Positions 51,751-61,008 of a DNA stretch of 64,000 bases are shown here, one piece after another. The notes under the pieces were generated by a model that did not search any database, was not told the origin of the DNA, and saw only the letters and a program-made list of their open reading frames with translations. Position numbers and translations under genes: made by a program. Location: assembly GCF_042850945.1 (NCBI RefSeq), contig NZ_AP031496.1, forward strand, positions 682,001-746,000, written 5' to 3'. This DNA is from Halioxenophilus aromaticivorans (lineage in GTDB: Bacteria; Pseudomonadota; Gammaproteobacteria; Pseudomonadales; Cellvibrionaceae). How positions within the stretch are numbered: position 1 is the first letter of the stretch; each line of letters opens with the position of its first letter.

Positions 51751-52035
51751 TTGCTCGTTATTGAGATAAAATTCGCCAGCCGATTGGGTTTTCTTAAAGT
51801 TGGCGATGGTCGGCGTCACTGGCAAATGCCGGCCCGAGGTGGCGAATACCACACAAACTTAAAAGCCATACAATATCAAAAGTCACACACTGGAATTCTA
51901 GTAGCCGTACCCGACGATCACATTTCACCTAATGGCCATATTCAGGCTGATTGGTCCATCGACGAAGAAAAGCAAGGCCTTATTGTTTATGATTGGCCCA
52001 ACGCTGGCCGCCGAGCGTATTTTAGTGGCGATTAG
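51751..52035 (+). CDS. possible small protein, unknown
   Basis: 94 residues from a TTG, or 69 from the ATG at 51826. The later part (GGEYHTNLKAIQYQ, then ILVAVPDDHISPNGHIQ and IVYDWPNAGRRAYF) has a protein-like balance of charged and hydrophobic residues and codon use compatible with coding. No family is recognised and there is no clear ribosome-binding site. It may be the end of a decayed gene. Confidence 0.25.
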   Translation: MLVIEIKFASRLGFLKVGDGRRHWQMPARGGEYHTNLKAIQYQKSHTGILVAVPDDHISPNGHIQADWSIDEEKQGLIVYDWPNAGRRAYFSGD

Positions 52036-52721
52036 CAGGGAGGGGTTCTGGCTGCTGGGTCGACCCTAACTCGGGTACTCCTTTTGCGAGTGCGTGACTG
52101 TTTACGAAAAAACAACCGGCCAATACCATTGCCGCCATTATCCTCGTAGCTATTTTCGATATTTCATTGCCTATGCAGCGCTGCCTGCATAATCGAAGCT
52201 TGTGTAGATAAAGCCTTTGTAGCCATAAAGTTGGCAACCGTTATCTATACAACTAATCCGGGTGGCATTTCACGCAGGGTTGCCGTTCGAAGCGTTTTGC
52301 GGCTCACAGTAATGGCCTGCGCTTTTGAAAGGACAATTTTGCGAGATGGGCGGTTGCGCTTCGGTGGCTGTTTGCCGGATATCTCAGCCGCAGTTGCGAA
52401 TACGCTATTAAATGACTGGGCAAGCGCAGAACGTTGGCTCCCGTTCAGGTTAAATCATAACTCTACGAATCGGCGCTTTGTGACCGGGTAATTGGGGGCA
52501 GGTATCGAGAGGGGCGTCACCCCGCCGCCGATTGAAATTGGTGTTTACTGCGATTTAATCGAATGTATTGCCGAAACGGCGTCTCTATTTGCTTATTGCT
52601 TTGCTTTTTCAAAGCCCTGTTGTGTTTTGGCGCTTGTTCTTTCGTTGCTACTTGGCTTGCTGTTTCTTAATTCGTTATTCCACTTGCCCAGCCCTGGCTT
52701 TCATTCTTTTTAATCCCGGAT

Positions 52722-52946
52722 GTGGGTAAATCACACGTTTCCCGGTTACTTGGGCACAATGGTTACAGGTTGAATCTAAATTCAATGGTTGGCTATTGTC
52801 GTACTCAAGTTTTAGCACTTTTGGTCACGTATCGGCGCTACCAAAATCACATGGCCTACCAAAATAATGTGGTTTGTCTCCAAGTAAGGGAATCACTAGG
52901 CCAACACCTGTTTTATAAATTTGGCTTCGTATGGTACTGCATGTAA
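52722..52946 (+). pseudogene. possible remnant of a GNAT acetyltransferase
   Basis: The last 25 residues, VCLQVRESLGQHLFYKFGFVW, resemble the C-terminal GNAT motif (strand, EVRESN, ALYxKxGF). The upstream 50 residues have no acetyl-CoA loop. If the likeness is real, this is a decayed fragment; it may also be chance. Confidence 0.2.
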
Positions 52947-53800
52947 AAGGCCTCATCCCGCCAGCGGTCTCTTTCACGTACTTCAGATCTTTCTGCCAGG
53001 GTAATTGAATGGCTTGCAGGTCCCGCTTTTTACTATGCCCGCTGACTGTAGCTGTAAAAAAAATGACCGAGTCTCAGTCTGCAGGCCGACCACTGTACTG
53101 GAGTTGCGGGTTGTGCGCTGCATACGTTTTAGCCGTTAAAAGGGGTTAGGTTCCCTGTCTTTACTCAAGTGTTTTTAACCTAATGCCTTTACCACAGCGT
53201 CTTTATGCAGATCTCTTTACTAGGCGTCATCAGTAAGCGTCTTTACGTTAGTTGACGATCGGCGAAGTACTGCAGGCGGCTGGATTGAGGCTGGCTAATC
53301 ATCGGTGGATTCTTTTGAGCGGTTTTTATTTCTAGCGAAAAAGGCAGCTTATGATCATTTGGCCCAGCGGATAGGGTAGCAACCAGCTCGCGTAGCATCA
53401 TTTGCAGCGCTCTTAAGTTGTTGTTCTTCGCTGCTAGGCGATCGGGTTCGGCGGCGAACTTGGCCAAGTTCGGTCGCCGGCCAAGGGTGATAGGGGCATC
53501 TCTGGAGTAATTCAATAACTATTTGAGATGTGTAGACCATTATATAATAAGTAAAACGAGGTGGCGGCTACTTCTCTTGTGTTTTGATTGTAAAACGTCC
53601 AAGCTTTCCGGCGCTTTAATTGTTTTATAGCCGCCAAGGTTGTTTCTACGGTTGGCAAGTCATGGCTCCAAAGCTGCGGCCAAGTTGCGGCCTTAGCCGA
53701 GCCTGCCGGCCACCTAACAACAACTGCGTTAGACTTTACGTATCGAACCTAAATAAAACACATGGGCTGTAAAGCTCTTTCTATATTAAGTGAGGTAGTT

Positions 53801-54985
53801 ATGGAAAACCGTCAAGTATATTTGGTCAATGGTGCTCGCACCGCCATTGGAGATTTTTCTGGCAGTCTTAAATCCATTGCTCCGACAGAGCTGGGGGCAA
53901 AAGTCGTTGCAGAATCGGTGAGTCGAGCCGGGGTTGACCCGAAGGACGTTGATCATTGTGTTATGGGTAACGTAGCGCACTCCGATCGCCGTGATATGTA
54001 TTTAAGCCGAGTCGCCGGCATTAATGGTGGACTGCCATACACCGTTCCGGCGCTCACGGTGAATCGTTTGTGTGGCTCCGGTTTGCAAGCCATCGTCAGT
54101 GCCGCGCAAATGATTCAAACCGGCGATTGCGATACTGTGGTCGCGGGTGGGGCGGAGTCGATGAGTGCATTACCTTATTGGTTACCGAGCGCTCGTTTCG
54201 GCGCCCGCATGGGCGATGCTCAAATGGTTGATGTTATGACAGGCGCACTGACCTGCCCAATCGAAAATGTTCACATGGGCATTACGGCGGAAAATATTGC
54301 TCAAGAGTGGAATATTTCTCGACAACAACAAGATGAGCTGGCGTTGCAAAGTCACCAACGCGCGGAGAACGCCATCAGATCTGGTTATTTTGAGCAACAA
54401 ATTTTGCCCATTGAATTGAAGTCTCGCAAAGGCACTACAATTTTTAAGCAGGATGAGCATGTTCGGTTCGACGCAAAACTAGAAGATTTCTCAAAATTAC
54501 GGCCGGTATTTAAACCCGATGGCTCGGTCACTGCGGGTAACGCCTCGGGTTTGAACGACGCAGCGGCGGCGGTAGTGTTGGCCAGTCAATCCGCGGTGGA
54601 TGCCCAGGGCTTAAAACCCATGGCCAAAATAATCGATTATTCTCTCGCCGGTGTAGAGCCTAAATTTATGGGAATGGGGCCGGTGCCAGCCATCGATAAA
54701 ATATTGTCGCGCACGGGTGTAGCGGTGGAAGAGATTGATTTTTGGGAGGTTAACGAAGCGTTTGCCGCCCAAGCCCTGGGTGTGGTTAACGCGTTGAAGT
54801 TGCCGTTAGATAAAGTCAACCCGAATGGTTCCGGAATTTCCTTGGGCCATCCCATCGGTGCCACCGGGGCGATTCTGGCCGTTAAAGCCATCCATGAATT
54901 ACAGCGAACCGGCGGACGTTACGCCATGGTTGCATTGTGTATCGGTGGTGGCCAGGGTATCGCCGCTTTATTAGAGCGAGTGTAA
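53801..54985 (+). CDS. bktB: acetyl-CoA C-acyltransferase / beta-ketothiolase (BktB-like)
   Basis: 394 residues from the ATG at 53801, behind GTGAGG; an upstream ATG at 53762 is unlikely. Type II thiolase with catalytic Cys91 in NRLCGSGLQAIVSAAQ, His in GHPIGATGA and the second Cys in CIGGGQGIA. The segment DRRDMYLSRVAGINGG and the overall sequence follow Ralstonia BktB closely. It condenses acetyl-CoA units (or acetyl- with propionyl-CoA) as the entry to polyhydroxyalkanoate, or degrades ketoacyl-CoA. phaB and phaC are not in the window, but the PHB depolymerase lies about 1.3 kb downstream. Confidence 0.93.
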   Translation: MENRQVYLVNGARTAIGDFSGSLKSIAPTELGAKVVAESVSRAGVDPKDVDHCVMGNVAHSDRRDMYLSRVAGINGGLPYTVPALTVNRLCGSGLQAIVSAAQMIQTGDCDTVVAGGAESMSALPYWLPSARFGARMGDAQMVDVMTGALTCPIENVHMGITAENIAQEWNISRQQQDELALQSHQRAENAIRSGYFEQQILPIELKSRKGTTIFKQDEHVRFDAKLEDFSKLRPVFKPDGSVTAGNASGLNDAAAAVVLASQSAVDAQGLKPMAKIIDYSLAGVEPKFMGMGPVPAIDKILSRTGVAVEEIDFWEVNEAFAAQALGVVNALKLPLDKVNPNGSGISLGHPIGATGAILAVKAIHELQRTGGRYAMVALCIGGGQGIAALLERV

Positions 54986-55669
54986 TCTCGCATCCGCAAG
55001 CCCGATTGGCGTAGAGTAAAGATCGACGTGCGAACTGTGCGTTGATTGGCAGGTACGCTCTGTCGGTGCAGATGCCGATCGGGCCCGGCCCAACGTAGAC
55101 GATCATAGGAACTGCATCCAATTAGCGATAGGCGCCATGCGCAATGAGTGCAACCGGCGGTGAGCACCAGATGGTGACTCTGTAATAACGCAAAATAGTG
55201 AAGATACCGCTGGGGTCTGGCCACTTTCGTGGTCAGTGTTCTTGCTGAGCTGAACATAAATGAACTACTCAGGCCAGGTTTGCTCTAAGTGGGCGGATTT
55301 TTGGGGCGCATAGGTTTTGCATCGTCTCAATTAATAAGCCAAAGCCTGCGCTTAAGTTGTTAGGCGCCACGCTGGCAGTTTGAGGTGTTTATGACGAGGT
55401 ATTGCTACCTTGTGCTAAACAGTGTTGTTGGGTATTGGGTTGTCCTGTTTTCAACTTAGTTTGGATAAGCAGGTCATCATTTATCGGCACCAAGCAGATG
55501 TGCCTTCGGGTTATTGCTTGGGGTAAGCATTTTTTTCTATATAGTCGGTTGTGTTTCGAATTTGTAGAGGACTTTTCCGCCAAAGCTGATAATATGTTGG
55601 CCCTGGTTGCTCCGGCGGCCACTCAAGCAACGATTTTCGTGGAACATAAAAAACAAGAGGGGAGCGACT
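54986..55669. other. gene-free stretch between the thiolase gene and exbD
   Basis: 684 bases with no supportable frame. A hairpin CTGGCCAC-TTTC-GTGGTCAG (55217-55236, one G-T pair) could end the thiolase transcript. The last 150 bases hold the likely exbD promoter. Confidence 0.5.
55514..55543 (+). promoter_or_regulatory. candidate promoter of exbD
   Basis: TTGCTT at 55514-55519, an 18-base spacer with a T-run, then TATATA at 55538-55543, giving a leader of about 120 bases before exbD. Confidence 0.4.
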
Positions 55670-56089
55670 GTGAGCCGAAGAAGACGTCGCGGTGAAGCAG
55701 AAGACAAGGCCGACATTGACTTAACACCGATGCTAGACGTGGTGTTTATCATGTTGATCTTCTTTATTGTAACAGCATCATTCGTTAACGAACTGGGCAT
55801 CAACGTAAACAAGCCTGATGTACCTGAGAACCAGCCACCACCGCCAGACAACCAAAAGGCTGATATCCTGGTGCAGGTTAGCGGCAACAACGATATCTAT
55901 ATGGATGGCCGTCGCGTGGACGTGCGCTCTGTACGCTCAATTATTGCGCGTATGTATGCCGAAAACCCCAAGGCATCCGTAATCGTTAAAGCGGACATCA
56001 ACTCTGACGCGGGCACCTACGTTGCCATCGCAGACGCCGCTCGCTCAGCCAACGTCTCCCAGATATCCCTGGTACCCGACGAAAGCTAA
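55670..56089 (+). CDS. exbD: ExbD/TolR-family biopolymer transport protein
   Basis: 139 residues from a GTG preceded by GGGGAG. A basic cytoplasmic N-terminus (SRRRRRGEAEDK) leads to DIDLTPMLDVVFIMLIFFIVTASFV, whose Asp in the membrane helix is the proton-carrying residue of ExbD. A Pro-rich periplasmic linker (NQPPPPDN) and a periplasmic domain (ILVQVSGNNDIYMDGRRV) follow. ExbD works with ExbB to power TonB. Neither exbB nor tonB is adjacent, so this is an isolated copy or a paralogue such as those in multi-ExbD clusters. A strong terminator follows. Confidence 0.92.
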   Translation: MSRRRRRGEAEDKADIDLTPMLDVVFIMLIFFIVTASFVNELGINVNKPDVPENQPPPPDNQKADILVQVSGNNDIYMDGRRVDVRSVRSIIARMYAENPKASVIVKADINSDAGTYVAIADAARSANVSQISLVPDES

Positions 56090-56130
56090 TCGCACTGCTT
56101 AGCCGGTCTTAGCGCTGGCTAGAGCACATT

Positions 56131-56162
56131 AAAAAACCCGCTGCATGCAGCGGGTTTTTTTA
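56131..56162. terminator. strong bidirectional terminator between exbD and phaZ
   Basis: AAAAAACCCGCTGCA / TGCAGCGGGTTTTTT, a perfect palindrome with A and T runs, about 45 bases after exbD and about 90 past the end of phaZ. Confidence 0.88.
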
Positions 56163-56253
56163 TGCTTGACGCCCCGGGGTCCGACGCCCTGCTTGAGGCC
56201 CAGGCTCAGCCCAGGTTTGTTACAGGGCTTGCCTTGGGTATCTTGGGGGTGTT

Positions 56254-57570
56254 CTAGGCCGCTTTTTTGGCCCCTTTCTTGGTCTTCTCGCTGTCGGTTT
56301 TCTTCATGGCGGCCTCTTTCTTAACGTCGAAATAGGTGCGGAAGTAGTCGCGCAGGCGTGGCTGGATTTCGGTGCGGAAGCGTTTGCCATTAAACACACC
56401 GTAGTGGCCTACACCGGGCTGAATATAGTCGTACTGCATGTCCTGCGGGATGTTTTCACACAGATCGTGGGCGGCTTGGGTTTGGCCAATGCCGGAAATA
56501 TCATCATTTTCACCCTCCACCGTCATCAGGGCCACGTCGGTGATCGCCGCAGGTTTAACCAGGCGGCCGTGATGGTAGAACTCACCTACCGCTAGGCTGT
56601 GCTTCTGAAACACTTCATCGATGGTTTGTAAGTAGAACTCTTTGGTCAAATCCAGCACGGACATGTACTCGTTGTAGAACTCGCGGTGCTTCTGCACGCT
56701 GTCGCAGTCGCCTTCAATCAGGTGATTAAAATAGTTCCAATGGGCATCCATGTGGGAGTCTTTATTCATGGAGATGAACCCGGTGAGCTGTAAAAAGCCC
56801 GGGTAAACTCGGCGGAAGGCGCCCTGGTAGTTCATCGGGACGCTGTAGATAACGTTGTTCTCAAACCAGGAATATGGCTGGTTTTTGGCCAAATCGTTGG
56901 GCACCGTGGGAGACTTGCGCGTGTCGATGGGGGAGCCCATGTAGGTCATGGTGGCCGGCAGGCAAGGGTCTTTATCTTCAGACATCAGTGATATGGCTGC
57001 TAAGACAGGCGGCCCTGGCTGGCAAATGGCCATGACATTGGCGCCTGGGCCCAGGTGTTGCAACATCTCAATGATGTAGTCGATGTAGGTGTTAAGGTTG
57101 AACTCGCCTTCGTACAGTGGCACGTCACGGGCGTCGGTCCAATCGGTGATAAACACCTCGTGCTCTGGCAGAAATGCTTCCACAGTGCCTCTGAGCAGGG
57201 TGGCGTAATGGCCGGATAGCGGCGCAACGATCAACAGACGAGGGTCGTGGTGCTCTTTGCCGTAGGCTTTGGCGTAGTCTTGTTCGTTACGTTTGAAGTG
57301 CAACATGCGGCAAAAGGGCTTTTGCCAAACGACTTCTTCCTCAATGGCCACGGGTTGGCCGTTAATTTTGGTTTCTTTTAAACCGAATTCAGGTTTGCCA
57401 TAGCGGCGGGTCACGCTTTCGAACAGATCACAGCTGGCAGTCATCAACTTAGCTGGATAAGTATCACTTATGGGGTTGAGTTTGGATTCTAGTATTTTTT
57501 TGCTAAACCCGGCCACTTCCCGCAACGGGTGTAGGACCGCGTGATTGAGTTCGTACAAATGATAAAGCAT
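56254..57570 (-). CDS. phaZ: intracellular polyhydroxybutyrate depolymerase
   Basis: 438 residues from the ATG at 57570, behind GGAG; a longer frame to 57633 lacks similarity. It breaks down stored PHB inside the cell. The nucleophile is Cys183 in AICQPGPP, the same position as the Cys183 of Ralstonia eutropha PhaZa1, and it replaces the Ser of other depolymerases. LLIVAPLSGHYATLLRGTVEAFLPEHEVFITDWTDARDVP and the late GVGHYGVFNGKRF (His) are family segments. The last 20 residues (KKTDSEKTKKGAKKAA) are Lys/Ala-rich, a tail that might bind DNA or granules. It pairs logically with the thiolase. Confidence 0.93.
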   Translation of the reverse strand: MLYHLYELNHAVLHPLREVAGFSKKILESKLNPISDTYPAKLMTASCDLFESVTRRYGKPEFGLKETKINGQPVAIEEEVVWQKPFCRMLHFKRNEQDYAKAYGKEHHDPRLLIVAPLSGHYATLLRGTVEAFLPEHEVFITDWTDARDVPLYEGEFNLNTYIDYIIEMLQHLGPGANVMAICQPGPPVLAAISLMSEDKDPCLPATMTYMGSPIDTRKSPTVPNDLAKNQPYSWFENNVIYSVPMNYQGAFRRVYPGFLQLTGFISMNKDSHMDAHWNYFNHLIEGDCDSVQKHREFYNEYMSVLDLTKEFYLQTIDEVFQKHSLAVGEFYHHGRLVKPAAITDVALMTVEGENDDISGIGQTQAAHDLCENIPQDMQYDYIQPGVGHYGVFNGKRFRTEIQPRLRDYFRTYFDVKKEAAMKKTDSEKTKKGAKKAA

Positions 57571-58036
57571 AGGTATCTCCACTGGCAGCGATGCCGTAAT
57601 GGGCGGCCCGATTTGCAGAAACCCTACATGCAAAATTCCAATCGCAGAACGCGCAGGCGTGGATACACCAATGCTTGCGCAGCGAATAACATTGTTAGCT
57701 ACCTAGGACGTTAGCTATCTGAGAATCAGGCCACAGTACGGCGTCGTTACCGTTGTTATTGCCTTCAAATACGAAGGTATAAGACAGTGTAGCTATTAGA
57801 TCGCTTATTGACCAAAATGCTGCATTGCACAAAATTATTATACCGGCTGCAGGCACCGTAGCAATGACATTTTTGATCGTTTAAGGCAAAAGAGCGCGCA
57901 GTATAACAAAATTTTGATGCGGTGCAGCTAAAAGCTGTGGCTTATTTAGGCAGGCAGTTTAAAAATGAGGCAGGGAGATTAAAAAGGCACCAGATAAGGG
58001 CGAGTGGCCCGCCGCAGGGGCGGCGGGCCGGTGGGG
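57571..58036. promoter_or_regulatory. spacer between phaZ and pntB with the phaZ promoter
   Basis: 466 bases without a gene. It holds the phaZ promoter region (left part) and the hairpin after pntB (58006-58029). No definite promoter boxes were fixed. Confidence 0.45.
58006..58029 (-). terminator. GC-rich terminator of pntAB
   Basis: Perfect 10-base stem GGCCCGCCGC / GCGGCGGGCC with loop AGGG, 7 bases past the pntB stop codon. A T-run occurs only about 20 bases later on the minus strand, so efficiency is uncertain. Confidence 0.55.
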
Positions 58037-59446
58037 TTAGCTTGAGATCGCCTTGAAGACGGCGTTCAAGGTGTCGTTGGCATCGCCAAACAACATACGA
58101 GTGTTTTCTTTGTAAAATAGTGGGTTATCTACGCCAGCGTAACCGGTGGCCATGCCGCGTTTGAGTACCACGGTGGTCTTACCCAGCCAAGGCTCCAATA
58201 CCGGCATACCGGCGATGGGGCTGTCTGGGACTTCTTTTGCGGCCGGGTTAACGATATCGTTGGCGCCAATCACCACGGAGACATCCACATCTGGGAAGTC
58301 TTCGTTGATTTCTTCCATTTCAAATACGATGTCGTAGGGCACCTTGGCCTCGGCCAGTAGTACGTTCATGTGGCCCGGCATACGACCAGCCACGGGATGG
58401 ATACCGAAACGTACGTTTACGCCTTTATCACGCAGAGCCTTGGTGATTTGGAAAACGGTGTGCTGGGCCTGCGCCACAGCCATACCGTAACCTGGAATAA
58501 TCATCACTTCTTTGGCATCGGTGAGCATCTCGGCCACTTCTTCGGCGTCCACTGAGGTGATATCAGATTCACTACCGGCCGGTCCTGCATCGGCGGAGCC
58601 GCCGCTGCTGCTGCCGGTACCAAAGCCGCCCAGGATCACGTTTAAGAACTTGCGGTTCATGGCGCGGCACATAATGTAGCTGAGAATGGCACCGGAGGAG
58701 CCCACCAGAGCACCCACCACGATGAGCAGATCGTTAGACAGCATGAAACCCGTGGCGGCCGCGGCCCAGCCTGAGTAGCTGTTGAGCATGGATACCACGA
58801 CTGGCATATCGGCGCCACCGATGGCCATAACCATGTGCACACCGAAAGCCAAGGCTACAATGGTCATAATCAGCAGAGGGCCAGTGCCACCGCCGGCTGC
58901 AGCTTGGTCAACAAAGGCAAAGCACTGCCAAATGGCGATCAGCAATAGGCCGAGATTGAGCCAATGACGGCCGGGTAGCATCAATGGCTTGCCACCGATT
59001 TTGCCAGACAACTTACCGTAGGCAACGATGGAGCCAGAGAAGGTCATGGCGCCGATAAGAATACCTAGGTAGGTTTCTACATCGTGGATGCTCTTCTCTA
59101 CACCCATCAAGACGGTGCTGTGGTCCATAAAGTTGGCGTAGCCCACCAAAACCGCTGCCAAACCCACACCGGAGTGCAGGATGGCCACCAGCTCTGGCAT
59201 TTGCGTCATGGCGACTTTTTTAGCCAGTTGGAAACCAATCACTGCGCCGGCCACTACGGCCACAATCAGCAAGAAGTAATTGGTGGTGACGATACCGACG
59301 ATGGTGGCAAACAGGGCCAAGCCCATGCCAATCATGCCGAAATAATTACCGCGACGTGCAGTTTCTTGTTTGCTCAGCCCGCCCAAAGCGAGGATGAACA
59401 GAATGGTAGCGCCTATATAGGCGATATTGATCATACCTTGAGACAT
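58037..59446 (-). CDS. pntB: NAD(P) transhydrogenase subunit beta
   Basis: 469 residues. About nine membrane helices in the first 270 residues (INIAYIGATILFILALGGLSKQETARRGN opens the chain). The NADP-binding domain III (about 290-469) has VMIIPGYGMAVAQAQH, RFGIHPVAGRMPGHMNVLLAEAKVPYD and VVIGANDIVNPAA, ending KRGMATGYAGVDNPLFYKENTRMLFGDA. Couples proton entry to NADP+ reduction by NADH. It starts 11 bases after pntA. Confidence 0.97.
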   Translation of the reverse strand: MSQGMINIAYIGATILFILALGGLSKQETARRGNYFGMIGMGLALFATIVGIVTTNYFLLIVAVVAGAVIGFQLAKKVAMTQMPELVAILHSGVGLAAVLVGYANFMDHSTVLMGVEKSIHDVETYLGILIGAMTFSGSIVAYGKLSGKIGGKPLMLPGRHWLNLGLLLIAIWQCFAFVDQAAAGGGTGPLLIMTIVALAFGVHMVMAIGGADMPVVVSMLNSYSGWAAAATGFMLSNDLLIVVGALVGSSGAILSYIMCRAMNRKFLNVILGGFGTGSSSGGSADAGPAGSESDITSVDAEEVAEMLTDAKEVMIIPGYGMAVAQAQHTVFQITKALRDKGVNVRFGIHPVAGRMPGHMNVLLAEAKVPYDIVFEMEEINEDFPDVDVSVVIGANDIVNPAAKEVPDSPIAGMPVLEPWLGKTTVVLKRGMATGYAGVDNPLFYKENTRMLFGDANDTLNAVFKAISS

Positions 59447-59457
59447 GGTTCTTCCCC

Positions 59458-61008
59458 TTATTTTCTAAACATGGCAAGCATGCGTTGGGTGACGGCAAAA
59501 CCGCCGAAAATATTGATACTGGTGATGAGTACAGCGAAAGCTGCGATCCACATCACCCAGGTGCTGGGGGAGGAAATCTGAATTAAGGCACCAATAATGA
59601 TGATACTACTGATGGCGTTGGTGACGCTCATCAAAGGGGTATGCAACGATGGGGACACGTTCCAAATCACCATGTAGCCTACGAAGCACGACAGCACAAA
59701 CACGGTGAAGTGAGACATAAACGACGCCGGCGCGTAGGCACCCAAAAACAGCAGGGCCAAGGCACCAATGGCAAACCATACGATACCGCCGGAGGATTTC
59801 TTCTCCTCGGGTTCGGCCACTGGCACGGGCTTGGGCTCGGCTTTCTTTTGCGGCGCTGCAGACAGCTTAGGTGGCGGAGGTGGGAAAGTGATTTCGCCCT
59901 CTCTCACTGCGGTTACGCCTCGGGCGACTTCGTCTTCAAAGTTAATGGTGAGTTCGCCGTCTTTCTCCGGCGTCATATCGGTTAACAAGTGACGCAGGTT
60001 TGTGCCGTACAGCTGACTGGCTTGAGAGGCCAGGCGCGAAGCCATATCGGTGTAGCCAATAAGGGTAACGCCGTGCTTGATGACGGCCTGGTCTGGCTCC
60101 ACCAGCTTACAGTTGCCGCCTTGTTCGGCTGCTAAATCGACGATCACACTGCCTTCTTTCATGGATTCAACCATGTCCTCGGTGATCAGCTCGGGCGCTG
60201 GCTTACCAGGGATTAGGGCGGTGGTAATAATGATATCCACTTCTTTGGCCTGCTCACGGAACAAGGCCATTTCAGCGTCGATAAACTCTTTAGACATGGT
60301 TTTGGCGTAACCGCCGGAACCGGAGCCGTCTTCTTCAAAGTCCAGGAATAGGAATTCGGCATCCATGGACTCTACCTGCTCGGCCACTTCCGGGCGGGTG
60401 TCGAATGCGCGCACTATGGCACCCATGGATTTGGCGGCACCAATGGCGGCAAGGCCAGCAACACCACCACCAATCACCAGCACCTTCGCTGGGTTTACTT
60501 TACCCGCAGCGGTGATTTGGCCGGTGAAGAAACGGCCGAAATGCTGGGCAGCTTCAACCACCGCACGGTAACCGGCGATGTTTGACATGGACGACAGGGC
60601 ATCCATTTTTTGCGCACGGCTGATGCGTGGCACCATATCCATGGCTAACGCGTTAACCTTTTTGTTGGCTAGCGTTTCAAGCAGGTCGGGGTTTTGTGCG
60701 GGCCAAATAAACGAGATGAGAGTTTGCCCTTCACTGAGCAGGTCAATTTCGTTGATGCCCAGATCGGGGTGATCCAATGGCGCCCGTACTTTCATGATGA
60801 TGTCTGCGTTGGCCCACAGCGCGCGGGTGTCGGACACAACTTCGACTCCGGCGGCCTCGTAATCGCTGTCGCGATACTTGGCCTTTTCGCCGGCACCGCT
60901 TTCAATGGCCACGGTATAGCCAAGCTTTTGCAGGTGTTGTGCAACCTCTGGAGTCGTGGCGACACGGCACTCCCCAGGCTTCACTTCCTTGGGTATAGCA
61001 ATTTTCAT
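59458..61008 (-). CDS. pntA: NAD(P) transhydrogenase subunit alpha
   Basis: 516 residues, close to E. coli PntA (510), so this is the unsplit alpha type. The NAD-binding domain I (1-380) begins MKIAIPKEVKPGECRVATTPE and has VLVIGGGVAGLAAIGAAKSMGAIVRAFDTRPEVAEQVESM and GYTDMASRLASQASQLYGTNL. A Pro/Lys linker (PPPPKLSAAPQKKAEP) leads to four membrane helices (about 420-510). It forms the proton-pumping transhydrogenase with pntB and is the source of NADPH for biosynthesis, including PHB. Confidence 0.97.
   Translation of the reverse strand: MKIAIPKEVKPGECRVATTPEVAQHLQKLGYTVAIESGAGEKAKYRDSDYEAAGVEVVSDTRALWANADIIMKVRAPLDHPDLGINEIDLLSEGQTLISFIWPAQNPDLLETLANKKVNALAMDMVPRISRAQKMDALSSMSNIAGYRAVVEAAQHFGRFFTGQITAAGKVNPAKVLVIGGGVAGLAAIGAAKSMGAIVRAFDTRPEVAEQVESMDAEFLFLDFEEDGSGSGGYAKTMSKEFIDAEMALFREQAKEVDIIITTALIPGKPAPELITEDMVESMKEGSVIVDLAAEQGGNCKLVEPDQAVIKHGVTLIGYTDMASRLASQASQLYGTNLRHLLTDMTPEKDGELTINFEDEVARGVTAVREGEITFPPPPPKLSAAPQKKAEPKPVPVAEPEEKKSSGGIVWFAIGALALLFLGAYAPASFMSHFTVFVLSCFVGYMVIWNVSPSLHTPLMSVTNAISSIIIIGALIQISSPSTWVMWIAAFAVLITSINIFGGFAVTQRMLAMFRK

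Larger units (their letters stand above)
51436..53800. other. 2.4 kb stretch without a convincing gene
   Basis: Only short, overlapping, low-quality frames occur on both strands. The first 200 bases are A+T-rich and should hold the promoter of the AT-hook gene. One frame (51751-52035) and one acetyltransferase-like fragment (52722-52946) are listed separately. The last 250 bases must include the thiolase promoter. No transposase, integrase or tRNA is visible. It may be decayed accessory DNA. Confidence 0.5.

Noticed and set aside
52231..52491. 86-codon plus-strand frame in the gene-poor stretch
   Set aside because: Unusual composition, no known pattern and no start signal; treated as chance.
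53243..53515. 90-codon minus-strand frame in the gene-poor stretch
   Set aside because: No family likeness, no convincing ribosome-binding site, and a competing frame on the same strand overlaps it.
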